A stretch of 64,000 nucleotides of DNA from Paraburkholderia sp. (GTDB taxonomy: Bacteria; Pseudomonadota; Gammaproteobacteria; Burkholderiales; Burkholderiaceae), in the NCBI RefSeq assembly GCF_024281035.1, contig NZ_JAMXLH010000066.1, positions 62,001-126,000 on the forward strand, in the 5' to 3' direction. Below, one piece after another: positions 44,616 to 53,122 of this stretch. The position numbers were made by a program, and so were the translations under genes. Each line of letters begins with the position of its first letter. Position 1 is the first letter of the stretch. The notes beneath the pieces were generated by a model, which was not told the origin of the DNA, did no database searches, and saw only the letters and a program-made list of their open reading frames with translations.

Positions 44616-44936
44616 ATGCAACACGCCACTCACACCGAGCACTTCGCGAATTTCGCGGAGTTCTATCCGTACTACCTGAGCGAGCACCAGCACATCATGT
44701 CGCGCCGCCTGCATTTCATCGGCTCGCTGGGCGTGATCGGCTGCGTCGCCATGGCGATTGCCACCGGCAACTGGCTCTGGCTGCCGCTGGCCGTCGTTTG
44801 CGGCTATGGGTTCGCATGGGTAGGCCACTACGCATTCGAGAAAAACCGGCCCGCCACCTTCCGTCACCCCATCTACAGCCTGATGGGCGACTGGGTCATG
44901 TTCTCGGATATCTGCCGCGGGAAGATCTCGCTGTAG
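44616..44936 (+). CDS. Mpo1-like (DUF962) membrane protein
   Basis: 106 residues from ATG 44616, with GAAGGAGGAAGC just upstream. The motif 'EHQHIMSRRLHFIGS' (23-37) and later 'VGHYAFEKNRPATFRHP' hold the conserved His residues of the DUF962/Mpo1 family, and two hydrophobic segments lie between. In yeast, Mpo1 is an iron-dependent dioxygenase in 2-hydroxy-fatty-acid breakdown; bacterial roles are not settled. It follows the hydrolase gene after 170 bases and may have its own promoter. Confidence 0.88.
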   Translation: MQHATHTEHFANFAEFYPYYLSEHQHIMSRRLHFIGSLGVIGCVAMAIATGNWLWLPLAVVCGYGFAWVGHYAFEKNRPATFRHPIYSLMGDWVMFSDICRGKISL

Positions 44937-45042
44937 CACGTCACGCGCACTAAGGGCACCGGACACATCCCGCCGCCTTTAGTGCGTGTTTGTACGCTTT
45001 AGTGCGCCCTTGCCGCGCCCTTGCTGCACCCTTTCCGTACCT

Positions 45043-46371
45043 TCAAGCAGCCTGATGCGGCAACGGCGGGGGCGACTGCCCGCTTGCCCCGGCCATATCG
45101 TTCATTTCGTCCGCGGGGGTACGCCGCGCCGCCAGCAGCGTGGCGAGCGAGACGGCGAGCTTGTCGTTTTCGAGCGCGTTGAGCAGCGTATTGGCGTCGA
45201 TGCCGCTCGACTTCAGATTGAGCCGATACGCGAGTTCCCGGCGATCGATCACAAAGCGGCCGAACAGGTCCGCCACCGGAATGCGCGCCGGATTCGCGAT
45301 CAGCAGGAAATGCGGCTTTGCGCCGTCGTTTTCCAGACGCCCAATGAGTTCGTCCTGCTCCATGTCGTCGATAAGCCGCGTCACGGTCGCGAGATCGCGC
45401 CTGAGCATCAGCGCAAGCTGCTCCGCCGTGCGGCCGGGCTGCCCCGCTTCGCGCGCGCCGGCCAGCAGCGCGAGCAGTTCGAGCGCGTCGAGCAAATCGC
45501 TGCCCGGAAAGCGCGGCCTGCCGTAGCGCCCCGTGCGGATCTCCGGCAGCGCCGACGTGATCATGGCGCCCGCGAGCGTAATGAACCAGCTCAGATACAC
45601 CCACAGCAGGAACATCGGCGCGAAGGCAAACGCGCCGTAGACTGCCGTGTAGGTCGGAATACGCCGCACGTAAAGGCCGAAGCCGCGCTTCGCGCATTCG
45701 AACGCGATGGCCGCCGCAATGCCGCCCACCACGGCGTCGCGCCACTGCACATAGCAGTTCGGCAGATAGACATAGAGCATCGTGAACGCAAGCGCCTCGA
45801 GCGGCAGCGCGATGCCTGCCAGCGCCCAGTCGAACAACCCGGAGACATGCTGCTCGGACGCGATGGCGAGCGAGCGCGTGAACAGATACGACGAAATCGA
45901 AAGGCTCACGCCGATCAGGATCGGACCGAGCGTGATGACCGCCCAGTACACGAGCACGCGCTGCGCGAACGGGCGCGCCTTGCGCACGCGCCAGATCAGG
46001 TTGAAGGCGGATTCGACCGTCATCATCGTCATCACCGACGTGACGAACAGCACGATCATGCCCATCGTCGTGAGGCCCTTGGCCTTCGACTCGAACTGGT
46101 TGAGGTACTTGAAGATCTGGCTGTTGATCTGCGCGGGCATCAGGTGATCGGCGAGAAAACCCTGCAGCGAATTGTGGAACGAGCCGAAGATCGGAAACGC
46201 CGTGAGCAGCGCGAATGCGACGGTCGCGAGCGGCACGAGCGCGAGCATCGTCGTGAACGTGAGGCTGCCCGCAACCTGCGCAATACGGTCTTCACGGCTG
46301 CGCCGCGCGGCGAATCGCGCGAGCCGCTTCGCGCTATCCAGATCGATGCGAGCTCTCGACAACACGTTCAT
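45043..46371 (-). CDS. YihY/UPF0761-family inner-membrane protein
   Basis: 442 residues from ATG 46371 (M-N-V-L-S-R-A-R). Residues to about 285 hold the YihY core with six hydrophobic helices, including 'AGSLTFTTMLALVPL' and 'GAFAFAPMFLLWVYLSWFI'. The remainder is a cytosolic tail with a winged-helix-like section ('RREGQPGRTAEQLALMLRRDLATVTRLIDDM' style). Once annotated as RNase BN/BrkB, the family is not an RNase by motif; its function is still unclear. It is divergent from wrbA. Confidence 0.9.
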   Translation of the reverse strand: MNVLSRARIDLDSAKRLARFAARRSREDRIAQVAGSLTFTTMLALVPLATVAFALLTAFPIFGSFHNSLQGFLADHLMPAQINSQIFKYLNQFESKAKGLTTMGMIVLFVTSVMTMMTVESAFNLIWRVRKARPFAQRVLVYWAVITLGPILIGVSLSISSYLFTRSLAIASEQHVSGLFDWALAGIALPLEALAFTMLYVYLPNCYVQWRDAVVGGIAAAIAFECAKRGFGLYVRRIPTYTAVYGAFAFAPMFLLWVYLSWFITLAGAMITSALPEIRTGRYGRPRFPGSDLLDALELLALLAGAREAGQPGRTAEQLALMLRRDLATVTRLIDDMEQDELIGRLENDGAKPHFLLIANPARIPVADLFGRFVIDRRELAYRLNLKSSGIDANTLLNALENDKLAVSLATLLAARRTPADEMNDMAGASGQSPPPLPHQAA

Positions 46372-46460
46372 CTGCCTGCCTTCCAGGAAACCGCCGAAAA
46401 CGATGCGCCGCATGCGCGGCAAACCCAGCCCTTATAATATCCGGTTCACCGACGAGGCCT

Positions 46461-47057
46461 ATGAAACCGATCCTTGTGCTTTACTACAGCCGGCATGGTG
46501 CGACCCTGGAACTCGCGCGCGCGATCGCCCAGGGCATCGACAGTGTCCCTGGCGCCGAGGCCCGCCTGCGAACCGTGCCGCCCGTCTCCACCGTGTGCGA
46601 GGCCACCCGGCCGGACATTCCCGACGACGGCCCGCCCTATGCCGAGCTGCGCGACCTCGAAGAATGCGCGGCGCTCGCGCTCGGCTCGCCGACACGCTTC
46701 GGCAACATGGCCGCACCGCTCAAATATTTCCTCGACGGCACCACGCCGCAGTGGCTCTCCGGGGCGCTTTCGGGCAAACCGGCGTGCGTGTTCACATCGA
46801 CGGCAAGCCTCCACGGCGGCCAGGAAACCACGCTGCTTTCGATGATGCTGCCGCTATTGCATCACGGCATGCTGCTCCTCGGCATTCCCTATACCGAAAG
46901 CCTGCTCAACACGACGCAAAGCGGCGGCACGCCGTACGGCGCATCGCATCACGCGCGCGTGGGCGCCCACGGCCTTTCGACGGACGAAAAAACGCTTGCG
47001 GTCGCGCTCGGCGCGCGGCTTGCGCGGGCGGCGACGGCTCTGAGCGAGCGGCCATGA
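46461..47057 (+). CDS. wrbA: NAD(P)H:quinone oxidoreductase, WrbA type
   Basis: 198 residues. The flavodoxin-like start 'ILVLYYSRHGATLELA' binds FMN phosphate. 'LGSPTRFGNMAAPLKYFLD' and 'TSTASLHGGQETTLLS' are WrbA signatures. It reduces quinones by two electrons, protecting the cell. The stop overlaps the next gene as ATGA at 47054-47057, so the two form an operon. Confidence 0.96.
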   Translation: MKPILVLYYSRHGATLELARAIAQGIDSVPGAEARLRTVPPVSTVCEATRPDIPDDGPPYAELRDLEECAALALGSPTRFGNMAAPLKYFLDGTTPQWLSGALSGKPACVFTSTASLHGGQETTLLSMMLPLLHHGMLLLGIPYTESLLNTTQSGGTPYGASHHARVGAHGLSTDEKTLAVALGARLARAATALSERP

Positions 47058-47497
47058 GCGGGCACAAGAACGTGAACGACAGCGCGAACGGCAACACGAA
47101 CAACAGTGCGAACGCGCCCGGTCGAAGCACCATGAGCCGCATCGCCGCGCTCGGCGCCAGCGTCACGCTCGTTGCGCTCATCATGCTTTGCCTCGCCTGG
47201 GAATGGCGGCTCGCGCCGCTGCGGCCGGGCGGCAGCGCGCTCGTGCTGAAGGTGCTTCCGCTCGCAATCGCACTGCCCGGCGTGCTGCGGCGTCGCGTGT
47301 ATACGCTGCAGTGGGCGTCGATGCTCGTGCTGCTCTACTTCGCCGAGGGCATCGTGCGCGGCATGACCGACCCCGCGCCCGCCAATCTCCTGGCCTGGAT
47401 CGAGGTCGCGCTCACGCTCGGCTTCTTTGTCTGCGCGCTCGTCTACGTCGCGCCGTTCAAGCGGGCGGCCAGGCGCCGCAAGCGCGAGGCGGCGTGA
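47054..47497 (+). CDS. DUF2069 small membrane protein
   Basis: 147 residues. An Asn/Ser-rich hydrophilic N-terminus (about 25 residues) is followed by four hydrophobic segments ('IAALGASVTLVALIMLCLAW', 'LVLKVLPLAIALPGVL', 'QWASMLVLLYFAEGIVRG', 'EVALTLGFFVCALVYV') and a basic C-terminus. DUF2069 proteins regularly follow wrbA; no function is assigned. ATG 47135 could also be used, skipping the low-complexity N-terminus. Confidence 0.88.
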   Translation: MSGHKNVNDSANGNTNNSANAPGRSTMSRIAALGASVTLVALIMLCLAWEWRLAPLRPGGSALVLKVLPLAIALPGVLRRRVYTLQWASMLVLLYFAEGIVRGMTDPAPANLLAWIEVALTLGFFVCALVYVAPFKRAARRRKREAA

Positions 47498-47671
47498 GTT
47501 CACGCAATCGGGCCGTCTGCAGCGGTAGCCGCCAGCGCAGCACGCGTAGCGCTCGATCCGGGCGCTCGCGCGCCGCACCGCGACGGCGCGCGGCCGGCGT
47601 GTCACACTGAAGCCTCTGCAGAATCAACCAGCGCCGCGATCAGACATGCACGCGCGGACAGCCCGAACATC

Positions 47672-49108
47672 ATGAGCCAGGCCAACCTCGATACTTCCTC
47701 TGCCTTCCTCGACGCGTGCGCCGCCGCCATCGGCGCCCAGCACGTCCTGACCGACTCCCACGACGCCGCACCCTACCTCGCCGACTGGCGCCGCCGCTAT
47801 CGGGGCGCCGCGCGCGCCGTGCTGTGCCCGGCCGATACCAGCGAAGTCGCCGCCATCGTCAAGCTCGCGCACGCACACCGCGTCGCGCTCGTGCCGCAAG
47901 GCGGCAATACGAGTCTCGCGGGCGGCGCGACGCCCGACGCGTCCGGCCAGCAAGCCGTGCTGAGCCTGCGGCGCCTGAATCGCGTACGCGAGATCGATCC
48001 GCACAACAACACCATCACCGTCGAAGCCGGCGTGATCCTCGCCGAAGTCCAGGCGCGCGCGGACGAAGCCGGGCGTCTGTTCCCGCTCTCGCTCGCAGCC
48101 GAGGGCAGCTGCACGATCGGCGGCAACCTGTCGACGAACGCGGGCGGCACCGGCGTGCTGCGCTACGGCAACACGCGCGAGCTGTGCCTCGGGCTCGAAG
48201 TCGTCACGCCCGAAGGCGAGATCTGGGACGGCCTGCGCGGTCTGCGCAAAGACAACACAGGCTACGATCTGCGCGACCTGTATATCGGCGCCGAAGGCAC
48301 GCTCGGTGTGATCACGGCCGCCGTGATGAAGCTGCATCCGCTGCCCGCTGCGCGCGTCACGGCGCTTGCCGCGCTCGGCTCCGCACACGCCGCGCTCGAT
48401 TTCCTCGCGCTCGCGCAACGCTACGCAGGGCCGCTTCTGACCGGCTTCGAACTGATGTCGGACTTCTGCATGCAGCTCGTCGGGCGCCATTTCCCGCAAC
48501 TTCGCTATCCGTTCGAGCAGCGCCACGCGCAGGTGGTGCTGCTCGAACTCTCCGACAACGAGAGCGAAGAACATGCGCGCGCGCTCTTCGAACGGCTCAT
48601 GGAGGCCGCGCTGGAACAGGGTGTCGTGGAAGACGCGGTGGTCGCCGAAAGCCTCGCGCAGTCGCTCGCGTTCTGGAACCTGCGCGAGCACATTCCGCTC
48701 GCCCAGGCGCAGGAAGGCTTGAACGTGAAGCACGACATCGGCGTGCCGATCTCGCGCATCGGCCAGTTCATCGAGGAAACCGACGCCGACATCGCACGGG
48801 TCGTGCCGGGCGCGCGCATGGTGACCTTCGGCCATCTCGGCGACGGCAACCTGCACTACAACGTACAGGCGCCCGAAGGCGGCGATCCGAAGCGCTTCCT
48901 CGCCGAGAACGAAAAGACCTTGAACCGCATCGTCTACGACAACGTGGCGCGCCATCGCGGCACGATCAGCGCCGAGCATGGCCTCGGGCAGCTGAAGCTC
49001 GACGAGGCCGCGCATTACAAGAGCGCGGTCGAACTGAAGCTCATGCGTGCGCTCAAAGCGGCGCTCGATCCGCTGAATCTCATGAATCCGGGCAAGGTGC
49101 TGCGCTAG
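47672..49108 (+). CDS. FAD-linked D-2-hydroxyacid dehydrogenase (D-2-hydroxyglutarate dehydrogenase-like)
   Basis: 478 residues. The FAD-binding PCMH domain covers about residues 40-225, with 'VPQGGNTSLAGGATPD', 'AEGSCTIGGNLSTNAGGTGVLRYG' (in parts) and 'DLYIGAEGTLGVITA'. The C-terminal half has 'FGHLGDGNLHYNV' and 'AEHGLGQLK', the metal-binding residues of the GlcD/D2HGDH family. It oxidises a D-2-hydroxyacid such as D-2-hydroxyglutarate or D-lactate and passes electrons onward. The phosphoesterase gene follows after 24 bases. Confidence 0.92.
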   Translation: MSQANLDTSSAFLDACAAAIGAQHVLTDSHDAAPYLADWRRRYRGAARAVLCPADTSEVAAIVKLAHAHRVALVPQGGNTSLAGGATPDASGQQAVLSLRRLNRVREIDPHNNTITVEAGVILAEVQARADEAGRLFPLSLAAEGSCTIGGNLSTNAGGTGVLRYGNTRELCLGLEVVTPEGEIWDGLRGLRKDNTGYDLRDLYIGAEGTLGVITAAVMKLHPLPAARVTALAALGSAHAALDFLALAQRYAGPLLTGFELMSDFCMQLVGRHFPQLRYPFEQRHAQVVLLELSDNESEEHARALFERLMEAALEQGVVEDAVVAESLAQSLAFWNLREHIPLAQAQEGLNVKHDIGVPISRIGQFIEETDADIARVVPGARMVTFGHLGDGNLHYNVQAPEGGDPKRFLAENEKTLNRIVYDNVARHRGTISAEHGLGQLKLDEAAHYKSAVELKLMRALKAALDPLNLMNPGKVLR

Positions 49109-49132
49109 GCGCGCGCAACAGGAGACGAAATC

Positions 49133-49939
49133 GTGAAGATCCGCGTGCTGTCCGACCTGCATCTGGAAAACGACGAGCCCGATACGATCCCGCACGCGCA
49201 GGCCGATCTCGTCGTGCTCGCGGGCGACATTCACAACCACGCGCTCGGTTTGCGCTGGGCTGCGGAAACGTTCGATCCGCAGGTGCCGGTGGTCTATGTG
49301 CCGGGCAACCACGAGTATTACGACGGCGAATTCGGCGCGCTGGAGACGGCGATGCGCGACGCGGCATCGACGCTCGACAACGTGCACTTCCTGAACAATG
49401 CCGTGCTCACGGATCCGGCGGGCCGCTGGCGCGTGCTCGGCACGACGCTGTGGGCGGATTTCGCGCTCTTCGGCGCCGACGACGCGGCGCGCGCGAACGC
49501 CATCGCTGCCGCCGAACGTGTGATGCTCGACTTTCGCGGATTGATCCAGGTTTCGTGGCCGGCGAGCACGGGCGCTGCGGCGCGCGATTTCACGCCGCAA
49601 GACTCGCTCGCGCTGCACGCGCACGCGCGCACCTGGCTCGAAGCGGAACTGGCAAAGCCGTTCGCGGGCAAGACGATTGTCGTCACGCATCACGCGCCGC
49701 ATCGGCAGAGCCTCGCGGCGCGCTACGCGGACGATCCCGTGTCTGCAGGTTTTGTCAGCGACCTCGACGCGCTCGTGCGCACGCCGGTCGCGCTATGGGT
49801 GCATGGCCACACGCACACGTGCTTCGATTACACGACCCATGGCACACGCGTCGTGTGCAATCCGCGCGGCTATCGCAGCCGCCGCACCGGGCTGCCGGAA
49901 AACCCCGCATTCGCGTGGGACAAAATCGTAGAAATCTGA
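49133..49939 (+). CDS. calcineurin-like metallophosphoesterase
   Basis: 268 residues from a GTG start at 49133, with AGGAGA eight bases upstream. The full metal-site series is present: D-L-H-L-E (8-12), 'LAGDIHNH' (31-38), 'PGNHEYY' (58-64), 'THHAPHR' and the final 'HGHTHTCFD'. It hydrolyses phosphoester bonds with two metal ions; substrate unknown. The tight spacing after the flavoprotein gene suggests a shared transcript. Confidence 0.92.
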   Translation: MKIRVLSDLHLENDEPDTIPHAQADLVVLAGDIHNHALGLRWAAETFDPQVPVVYVPGNHEYYDGEFGALETAMRDAASTLDNVHFLNNAVLTDPAGRWRVLGTTLWADFALFGADDAARANAIAAAERVMLDFRGLIQVSWPASTGAAARDFTPQDSLALHAHARTWLEAELAKPFAGKTIVVTHHAPHRQSLAARYADDPVSAGFVSDLDALVRTPVALWVHGHTHTCFDYTTHGTRVVCNPRGYRSRRTGLPENPAFAWDKIVEI

Positions 49940-50069
49940 CGAGCCGGGCTGACGTGGCGGCCGTCGCTCGCGAGGCGCTGGGCGGGCCGGTAAGTGATGG
50001 GTGACAGTTAAATGCGCGCGCAACTATAGCGCGGCGCATGCGGGCTCAATGGAACGATTAGCACAAGCC

Positions 50070-50219
50070 TTACGACCGATCCTGCGGATCGCTTTCGCGC
50101 CGCACGCGCAGCGTCACCGGCGCAAGCTGCGCGCGGCGCATGCGCAGCAAGTCGCGCGATGCGCCGATGCCGATCAGGCCCATCATCACGGCGATACCGA
50201 TTAGCAGATGCGTATTCAT
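50070..50219 (-). CDS. possible small membrane protein (49 residues)
   Basis: From ATG 50219, preceded by CGAGGATTTCC with a good spacing. The N-terminal half is a single hydrophobic helix ('HLLIGIAVMMGLIGIGASRD') and the rest is basic and hydrophilic. Single-helix proteins of this size are common but hard to prove. There are no neighbours on the same strand within 200 bases, so it may be a monocistronic gene. Confidence 0.5.
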   Translation of the reverse strand: MNTHLLIGIAVMMGLIGIGASRDLLRMRRAQLAPVTLRVRRESDPQDRS

Positions 50220-50374
50220 GGAAATCCTCGGGCGATGGCGATTGAAATGGTGGCGAAAAAACCTTTCCGCCACCTTAGCAAAGCACCGTGTGCCCGGGAG
50301 TAAGGAAGTGTTGCGATCGGCTGCACGTGTAACAGCCTGTCACAACGCGCGGCCCGGACAGGCCGCATAAACGT

Positions 50375-50447
50375 GCTCATGCAGGCGCTCATGCAGGCGC
50401 TCAGTTACGTGCGCAGGTACGTGCTCAGATACGCATTCAGGTACGCG
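50375..50447. repeat. short tandem repeats next to the lysR gene end
   Basis: GCTCATGCAGGC occurs twice head-to-tail (50375-50386 and 50387-50398), followed by degenerate GTACGTGCTCAG-like units that run into the end of the LysR gene. It is likely slippage DNA. Confidence 0.6.
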
Positions 50448-51378
50448 CAAACTTGCGTAATTCGGCCTGATCGTTTGCGAGCGTCGCGGGCAGTTTCTCG
50501 CGCAGCAGTTCCACCCACGTACGGATCTTCGCGTCGAGATACTGTCGCGACGGATACATCGCATACACATTCATCTCCTGCGACTTGTATTCGGGCAGGA
50601 TCCACACGAGTTCGCCGCTGCGCAGCCCGCTGATGGCCGAATAGATCGGCAGCAGGCCGATGCCCATGCCTTCGCGCACGGCCACCGCCATCGCCTCGGC
50701 GACATTCACCTGGAACACGGGCGTGGGGAGGTTGATGGTCTGTTCGCCGTCGGGGCCGCTGAACTGCCATTGCGACATCGGAAACACCGGCGTCACGACC
50801 GGCAGGCAGGTGTGATGGGCGAGATCGGCGGGCCGTTGCGGCACGCCGTGGCGCTCGAGGTACGCAGGCGACGCGCACGCAATGCTGAACGCGCTCGCGA
50901 TGCGTTGTGACACGAAACCCGAATCCGGCAGATCGTTCGCCGCCAGCACGAGCGCAACGTCGTAGCCCTCGTCGAGCAGATCCGGCATGCGCTGCGCGAG
51001 CGTAAGTTCGACGCTCACATCGGGATAAAGCTGCTGATACGCGCCCACCGCCGGCACGACATAGTGCTGGCCGAAGCTCGTCATCGCGTGGATCTTCAAT
51101 TTGCCCGAGGGCCGCGCGTGCGCGTCGCCCGCTTCCGCTTCCGCCTGGTCGACGTACGCGAGAATCTGCTCGCAGCGCTGCAGATAGCGCTCTCCGGCTT
51201 CGGTCAGCGCGATGCGGCGCGTCGTGCGGTTCAGCAGGCGCGTGCGTAGATGCGCCTCCAGATCCGACACCGCGCGCGAAGCGTAGGCCGTTGTCGTATT
51301 CAGGTACTGCGCGGCACCGGTGAAGCTCCCCGCCTCGACCACCCGGACAAAAACGCGCATGTTCTGCAGCGTATCCAT
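50437..51378 (-). CDS. LysR-family regulator of the divergent efflux operon
   Basis: 313 residues from ATG 51378 (M-D-T-L-Q-N-M-R-V-F); a GTG two codons earlier is possible. The winged helix-turn-helix is at residues 1-60 ('FTGAAQYLNTTTAYASRAVSDLE' in part) and the effector-binding domain from about residue 90 to the end. Its closest style is the AaeR/QseA group. It is divergent from the NodT-FUSC-DUF1656-HlyD operon, the usual arrangement for regulators activating aromatic-acid efflux. The effector is inferred to be an aromatic carboxylate. Confidence 0.92.
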   Translation of the reverse strand: MDTLQNMRVFVRVVEAGSFTGAAQYLNTTTAYASRAVSDLEAHLRTRLLNRTTRRIALTEAGERYLQRCEQILAYVDQAEAEAGDAHARPSGKLKIHAMTSFGQHYVVPAVGAYQQLYPDVSVELTLAQRMPDLLDEGYDVALVLAANDLPDSGFVSQRIASAFSIACASPAYLERHGVPQRPADLAHHTCLPVVTPVFPMSQWQFSGPDGEQTINLPTPVFQVNVAEAMAVAVREGMGIGLLPIYSAISGLRSGELVWILPEYKSQEMNVYAMYPSRQYLDAKIRTWVELLREKLPATLANDQAELRKFART

Positions 51379-51439
51379 TTCCACCCTTTTTCTAACGGAA
51401 GGATTGTTACATAAATTGCAAAATCAATTGTACAAGATT

Positions 51440-51466
51440 GCGTAAGAATACCTTGCATCCTTACGC
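51440..51466. promoter_or_regulatory. inverted repeat in the lysR/efflux divergent promoter region
   Basis: GCGTAAG (51440-51446) and CTTACGC (51460-51466) form a seven-base inverted repeat with centres 20 bases apart, in an AT-rich divergent region (51385-51534). It is a candidate LysR operator. The exact promoter boxes were not resolved. Confidence 0.5.
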
Positions 51467-51534
51467 CTTATTCGGCAATAGATCAAAAAATATAATGACG
51501 AGCACTGTTCTATAGCCAGGATGAGGAGTAAATT

Positions 51535-53112
51535 GTGCAGCCCCCGGTATCGAAAGGACTTGTCGCACTCACGGTTCTTACGTTCTCTTCAATAATCGCG
51601 GGTTGCGCCAGTACCGGGGATATCGCACCGCAATCGAAGCGGGTCGATGCCGTGCAACTCGATGCCGGATCCGCGATCCGGGCCGCCAACGCCGATGCGC
51701 AGTGGCCCGCGAGCGACTGGTGGCGCAGCTATCGCGATCCGCAGCTCGACACCTGGATCGATGCAGCGATCGCGGGCAATCCGTCGCTCGGCGCAGCGCA
51801 GGCGCGCGTGCGCGAAGCGCGCTCGATGGCGGGCGTCGCCGCCGCGGGGCTGCTCCCGCAGATCAACGGCAACATGTCGGTCCAGCGTCAGCAATGGGCC
51901 GACAACGTCTACTACGGCCCCGGCCCGCTCGCCGGCGCGAATACCTGGAACAACACGGCGGCGCTCGGCCTCTCGTATCACCTCGACCTGTGGGGTCAGG
52001 ACAGGAACAGCGCGGAGCGCGCGCTCGACCTCGCGCACGCGAGCGCCGCCGATGCGCGCGCCGCCCAGCTCGAACTCGAAGTCAACGTCACGCGCGCGTA
52101 CATCGAACTTTCGCTGAACTACGCGCTGCTCGACATCGCGAAGCAAACGCTCGGCGAACAGCAGAAAATCCTCGCGCTCGCGCAAAAACGCCTGGCGGGC
52201 GGCATCGGCACGCAGCTCGAAGTGAGCCAGGCGCAAACGCCGCTGCCCGAGTACGAACGCCAGGTGGACGCGGTCGAAGAAGCCATCGCGCTCGGCAAAA
52301 ACCAGCTTGCCGCACTCGCGGGCAAGGGACCCGGCGCGGGCGAGTCGATCACGCGGCCAGCCCTCTCGCTCGCAACACCGGCAGGCCTGCCCTCGACGCT
52401 GCCCGCCGAGCTGATCGGCCATCGCCCGGACATCGTCGCGGCGCGCTGGACCGTGGCCGCGCAGGCGCGCGGCATCGACGTCGCCAAGGCGGCGTTCTAT
52501 CCGAACGTGAACCTGCTCCTTTCGATGGGCGGCTACGCGGCCGCAGGCCCGCTGTTCCAGTTCCTGAAGTCGATGAGCGGCAGCTGGGCCGGCGGCCCCG
52601 CGCTCTCGCTGCCGATCTTCGATGGCGGACGCCTGCGCGCGCAGCTCGGCGCGCAATCGGCTGCGTACGACATCGCCGTCGACCAGTACAACCAGACCAT
52701 CGTCACCGCGCTCAAGGAAATCGCCGACGAGGTCGTGCGCATGCGCTCGCTCGCGACCCAGGAAGACGACGCGCATCGCTCGGTCGACGCCGCGCAGCGC
52801 AATTTCGATCTCGCGACGGAAAGCTATCGCCGCGGTCTCACCGACTATCTGAACGTGCTGATCGCACAGACGCAATTGTTGCGCGCGCAAGAAAGCGTCG
52901 CGCGCATCGCGGCCGAACGCCTTGTTGCGCAAGCAACGCTGGTGGCCGCGCTCGGCGGCGGCGCAATCGATTCGTCGACCGGACCGGCCGACGCCGAGCA
53001 ACTGCCCGCGCACGGCAAGACGACGCGCACGGTGCCGCTCGCGCCCGCTGCGCTGCTTGCGCCCGCGGATCGCGCAGACCACACGGATCGCGCGGACCGG
53101 CGCGACGAGTAA
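51535..53112 (+). CDS. outer-membrane efflux lipoprotein, NodT family
   Basis: 525 residues from GTG 51535, with GAGGAG upstream. The N-terminus is a lipobox signal (hydrophobic run, I-I-A-G-C). Two long helical repeats ('AQARVREARSMAGVAAAGLLPQ' in part, 'LEVNVTRAYIELSLNYALLD' and the second-half equivalent) are typical TolC/NodT architecture. It forms the outer-membrane exit duct for the pump encoded downstream. The C-terminal tail is rich in Ala/Asp/Arg (about 45 residues) and is probably disordered. The FUSC gene begins ten bases after it stops. Confidence 0.94.
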   Translation: MQPPVSKGLVALTVLTFSSIIAGCASTGDIAPQSKRVDAVQLDAGSAIRAANADAQWPASDWWRSYRDPQLDTWIDAAIAGNPSLGAAQARVREARSMAGVAAAGLLPQINGNMSVQRQQWADNVYYGPGPLAGANTWNNTAALGLSYHLDLWGQDRNSAERALDLAHASAADARAAQLELEVNVTRAYIELSLNYALLDIAKQTLGEQQKILALAQKRLAGGIGTQLEVSQAQTPLPEYERQVDAVEEAIALGKNQLAALAGKGPGAGESITRPALSLATPAGLPSTLPAELIGHRPDIVAARWTVAAQARGIDVAKAAFYPNVNLLLSMGGYAAAGPLFQFLKSMSGSWAGGPALSLPIFDGGRLRAQLGAQSAAYDIAVDQYNQTIVTALKEIADEVVRMRSLATQEDDAHRSVDAAQRNFDLATESYRRGLTDYLNVLIAQTQLLRAQESVARIAAERLVAQATLVAALGGGAIDSSTGPADAEQLPAHGKTTRTVPLAPAALLAPADRADHTDRADRRDE

Positions 53113-53122
53113 GGCAGCGCCC

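Noticed and set aside
47498..50004. Arg-rich plus and minus frames across the flavoprotein and phosphoesterase genes
   Set aside because: Alternative-phase shadows of GC-rich genes; codon phase and motifs support only the two listed CDS.
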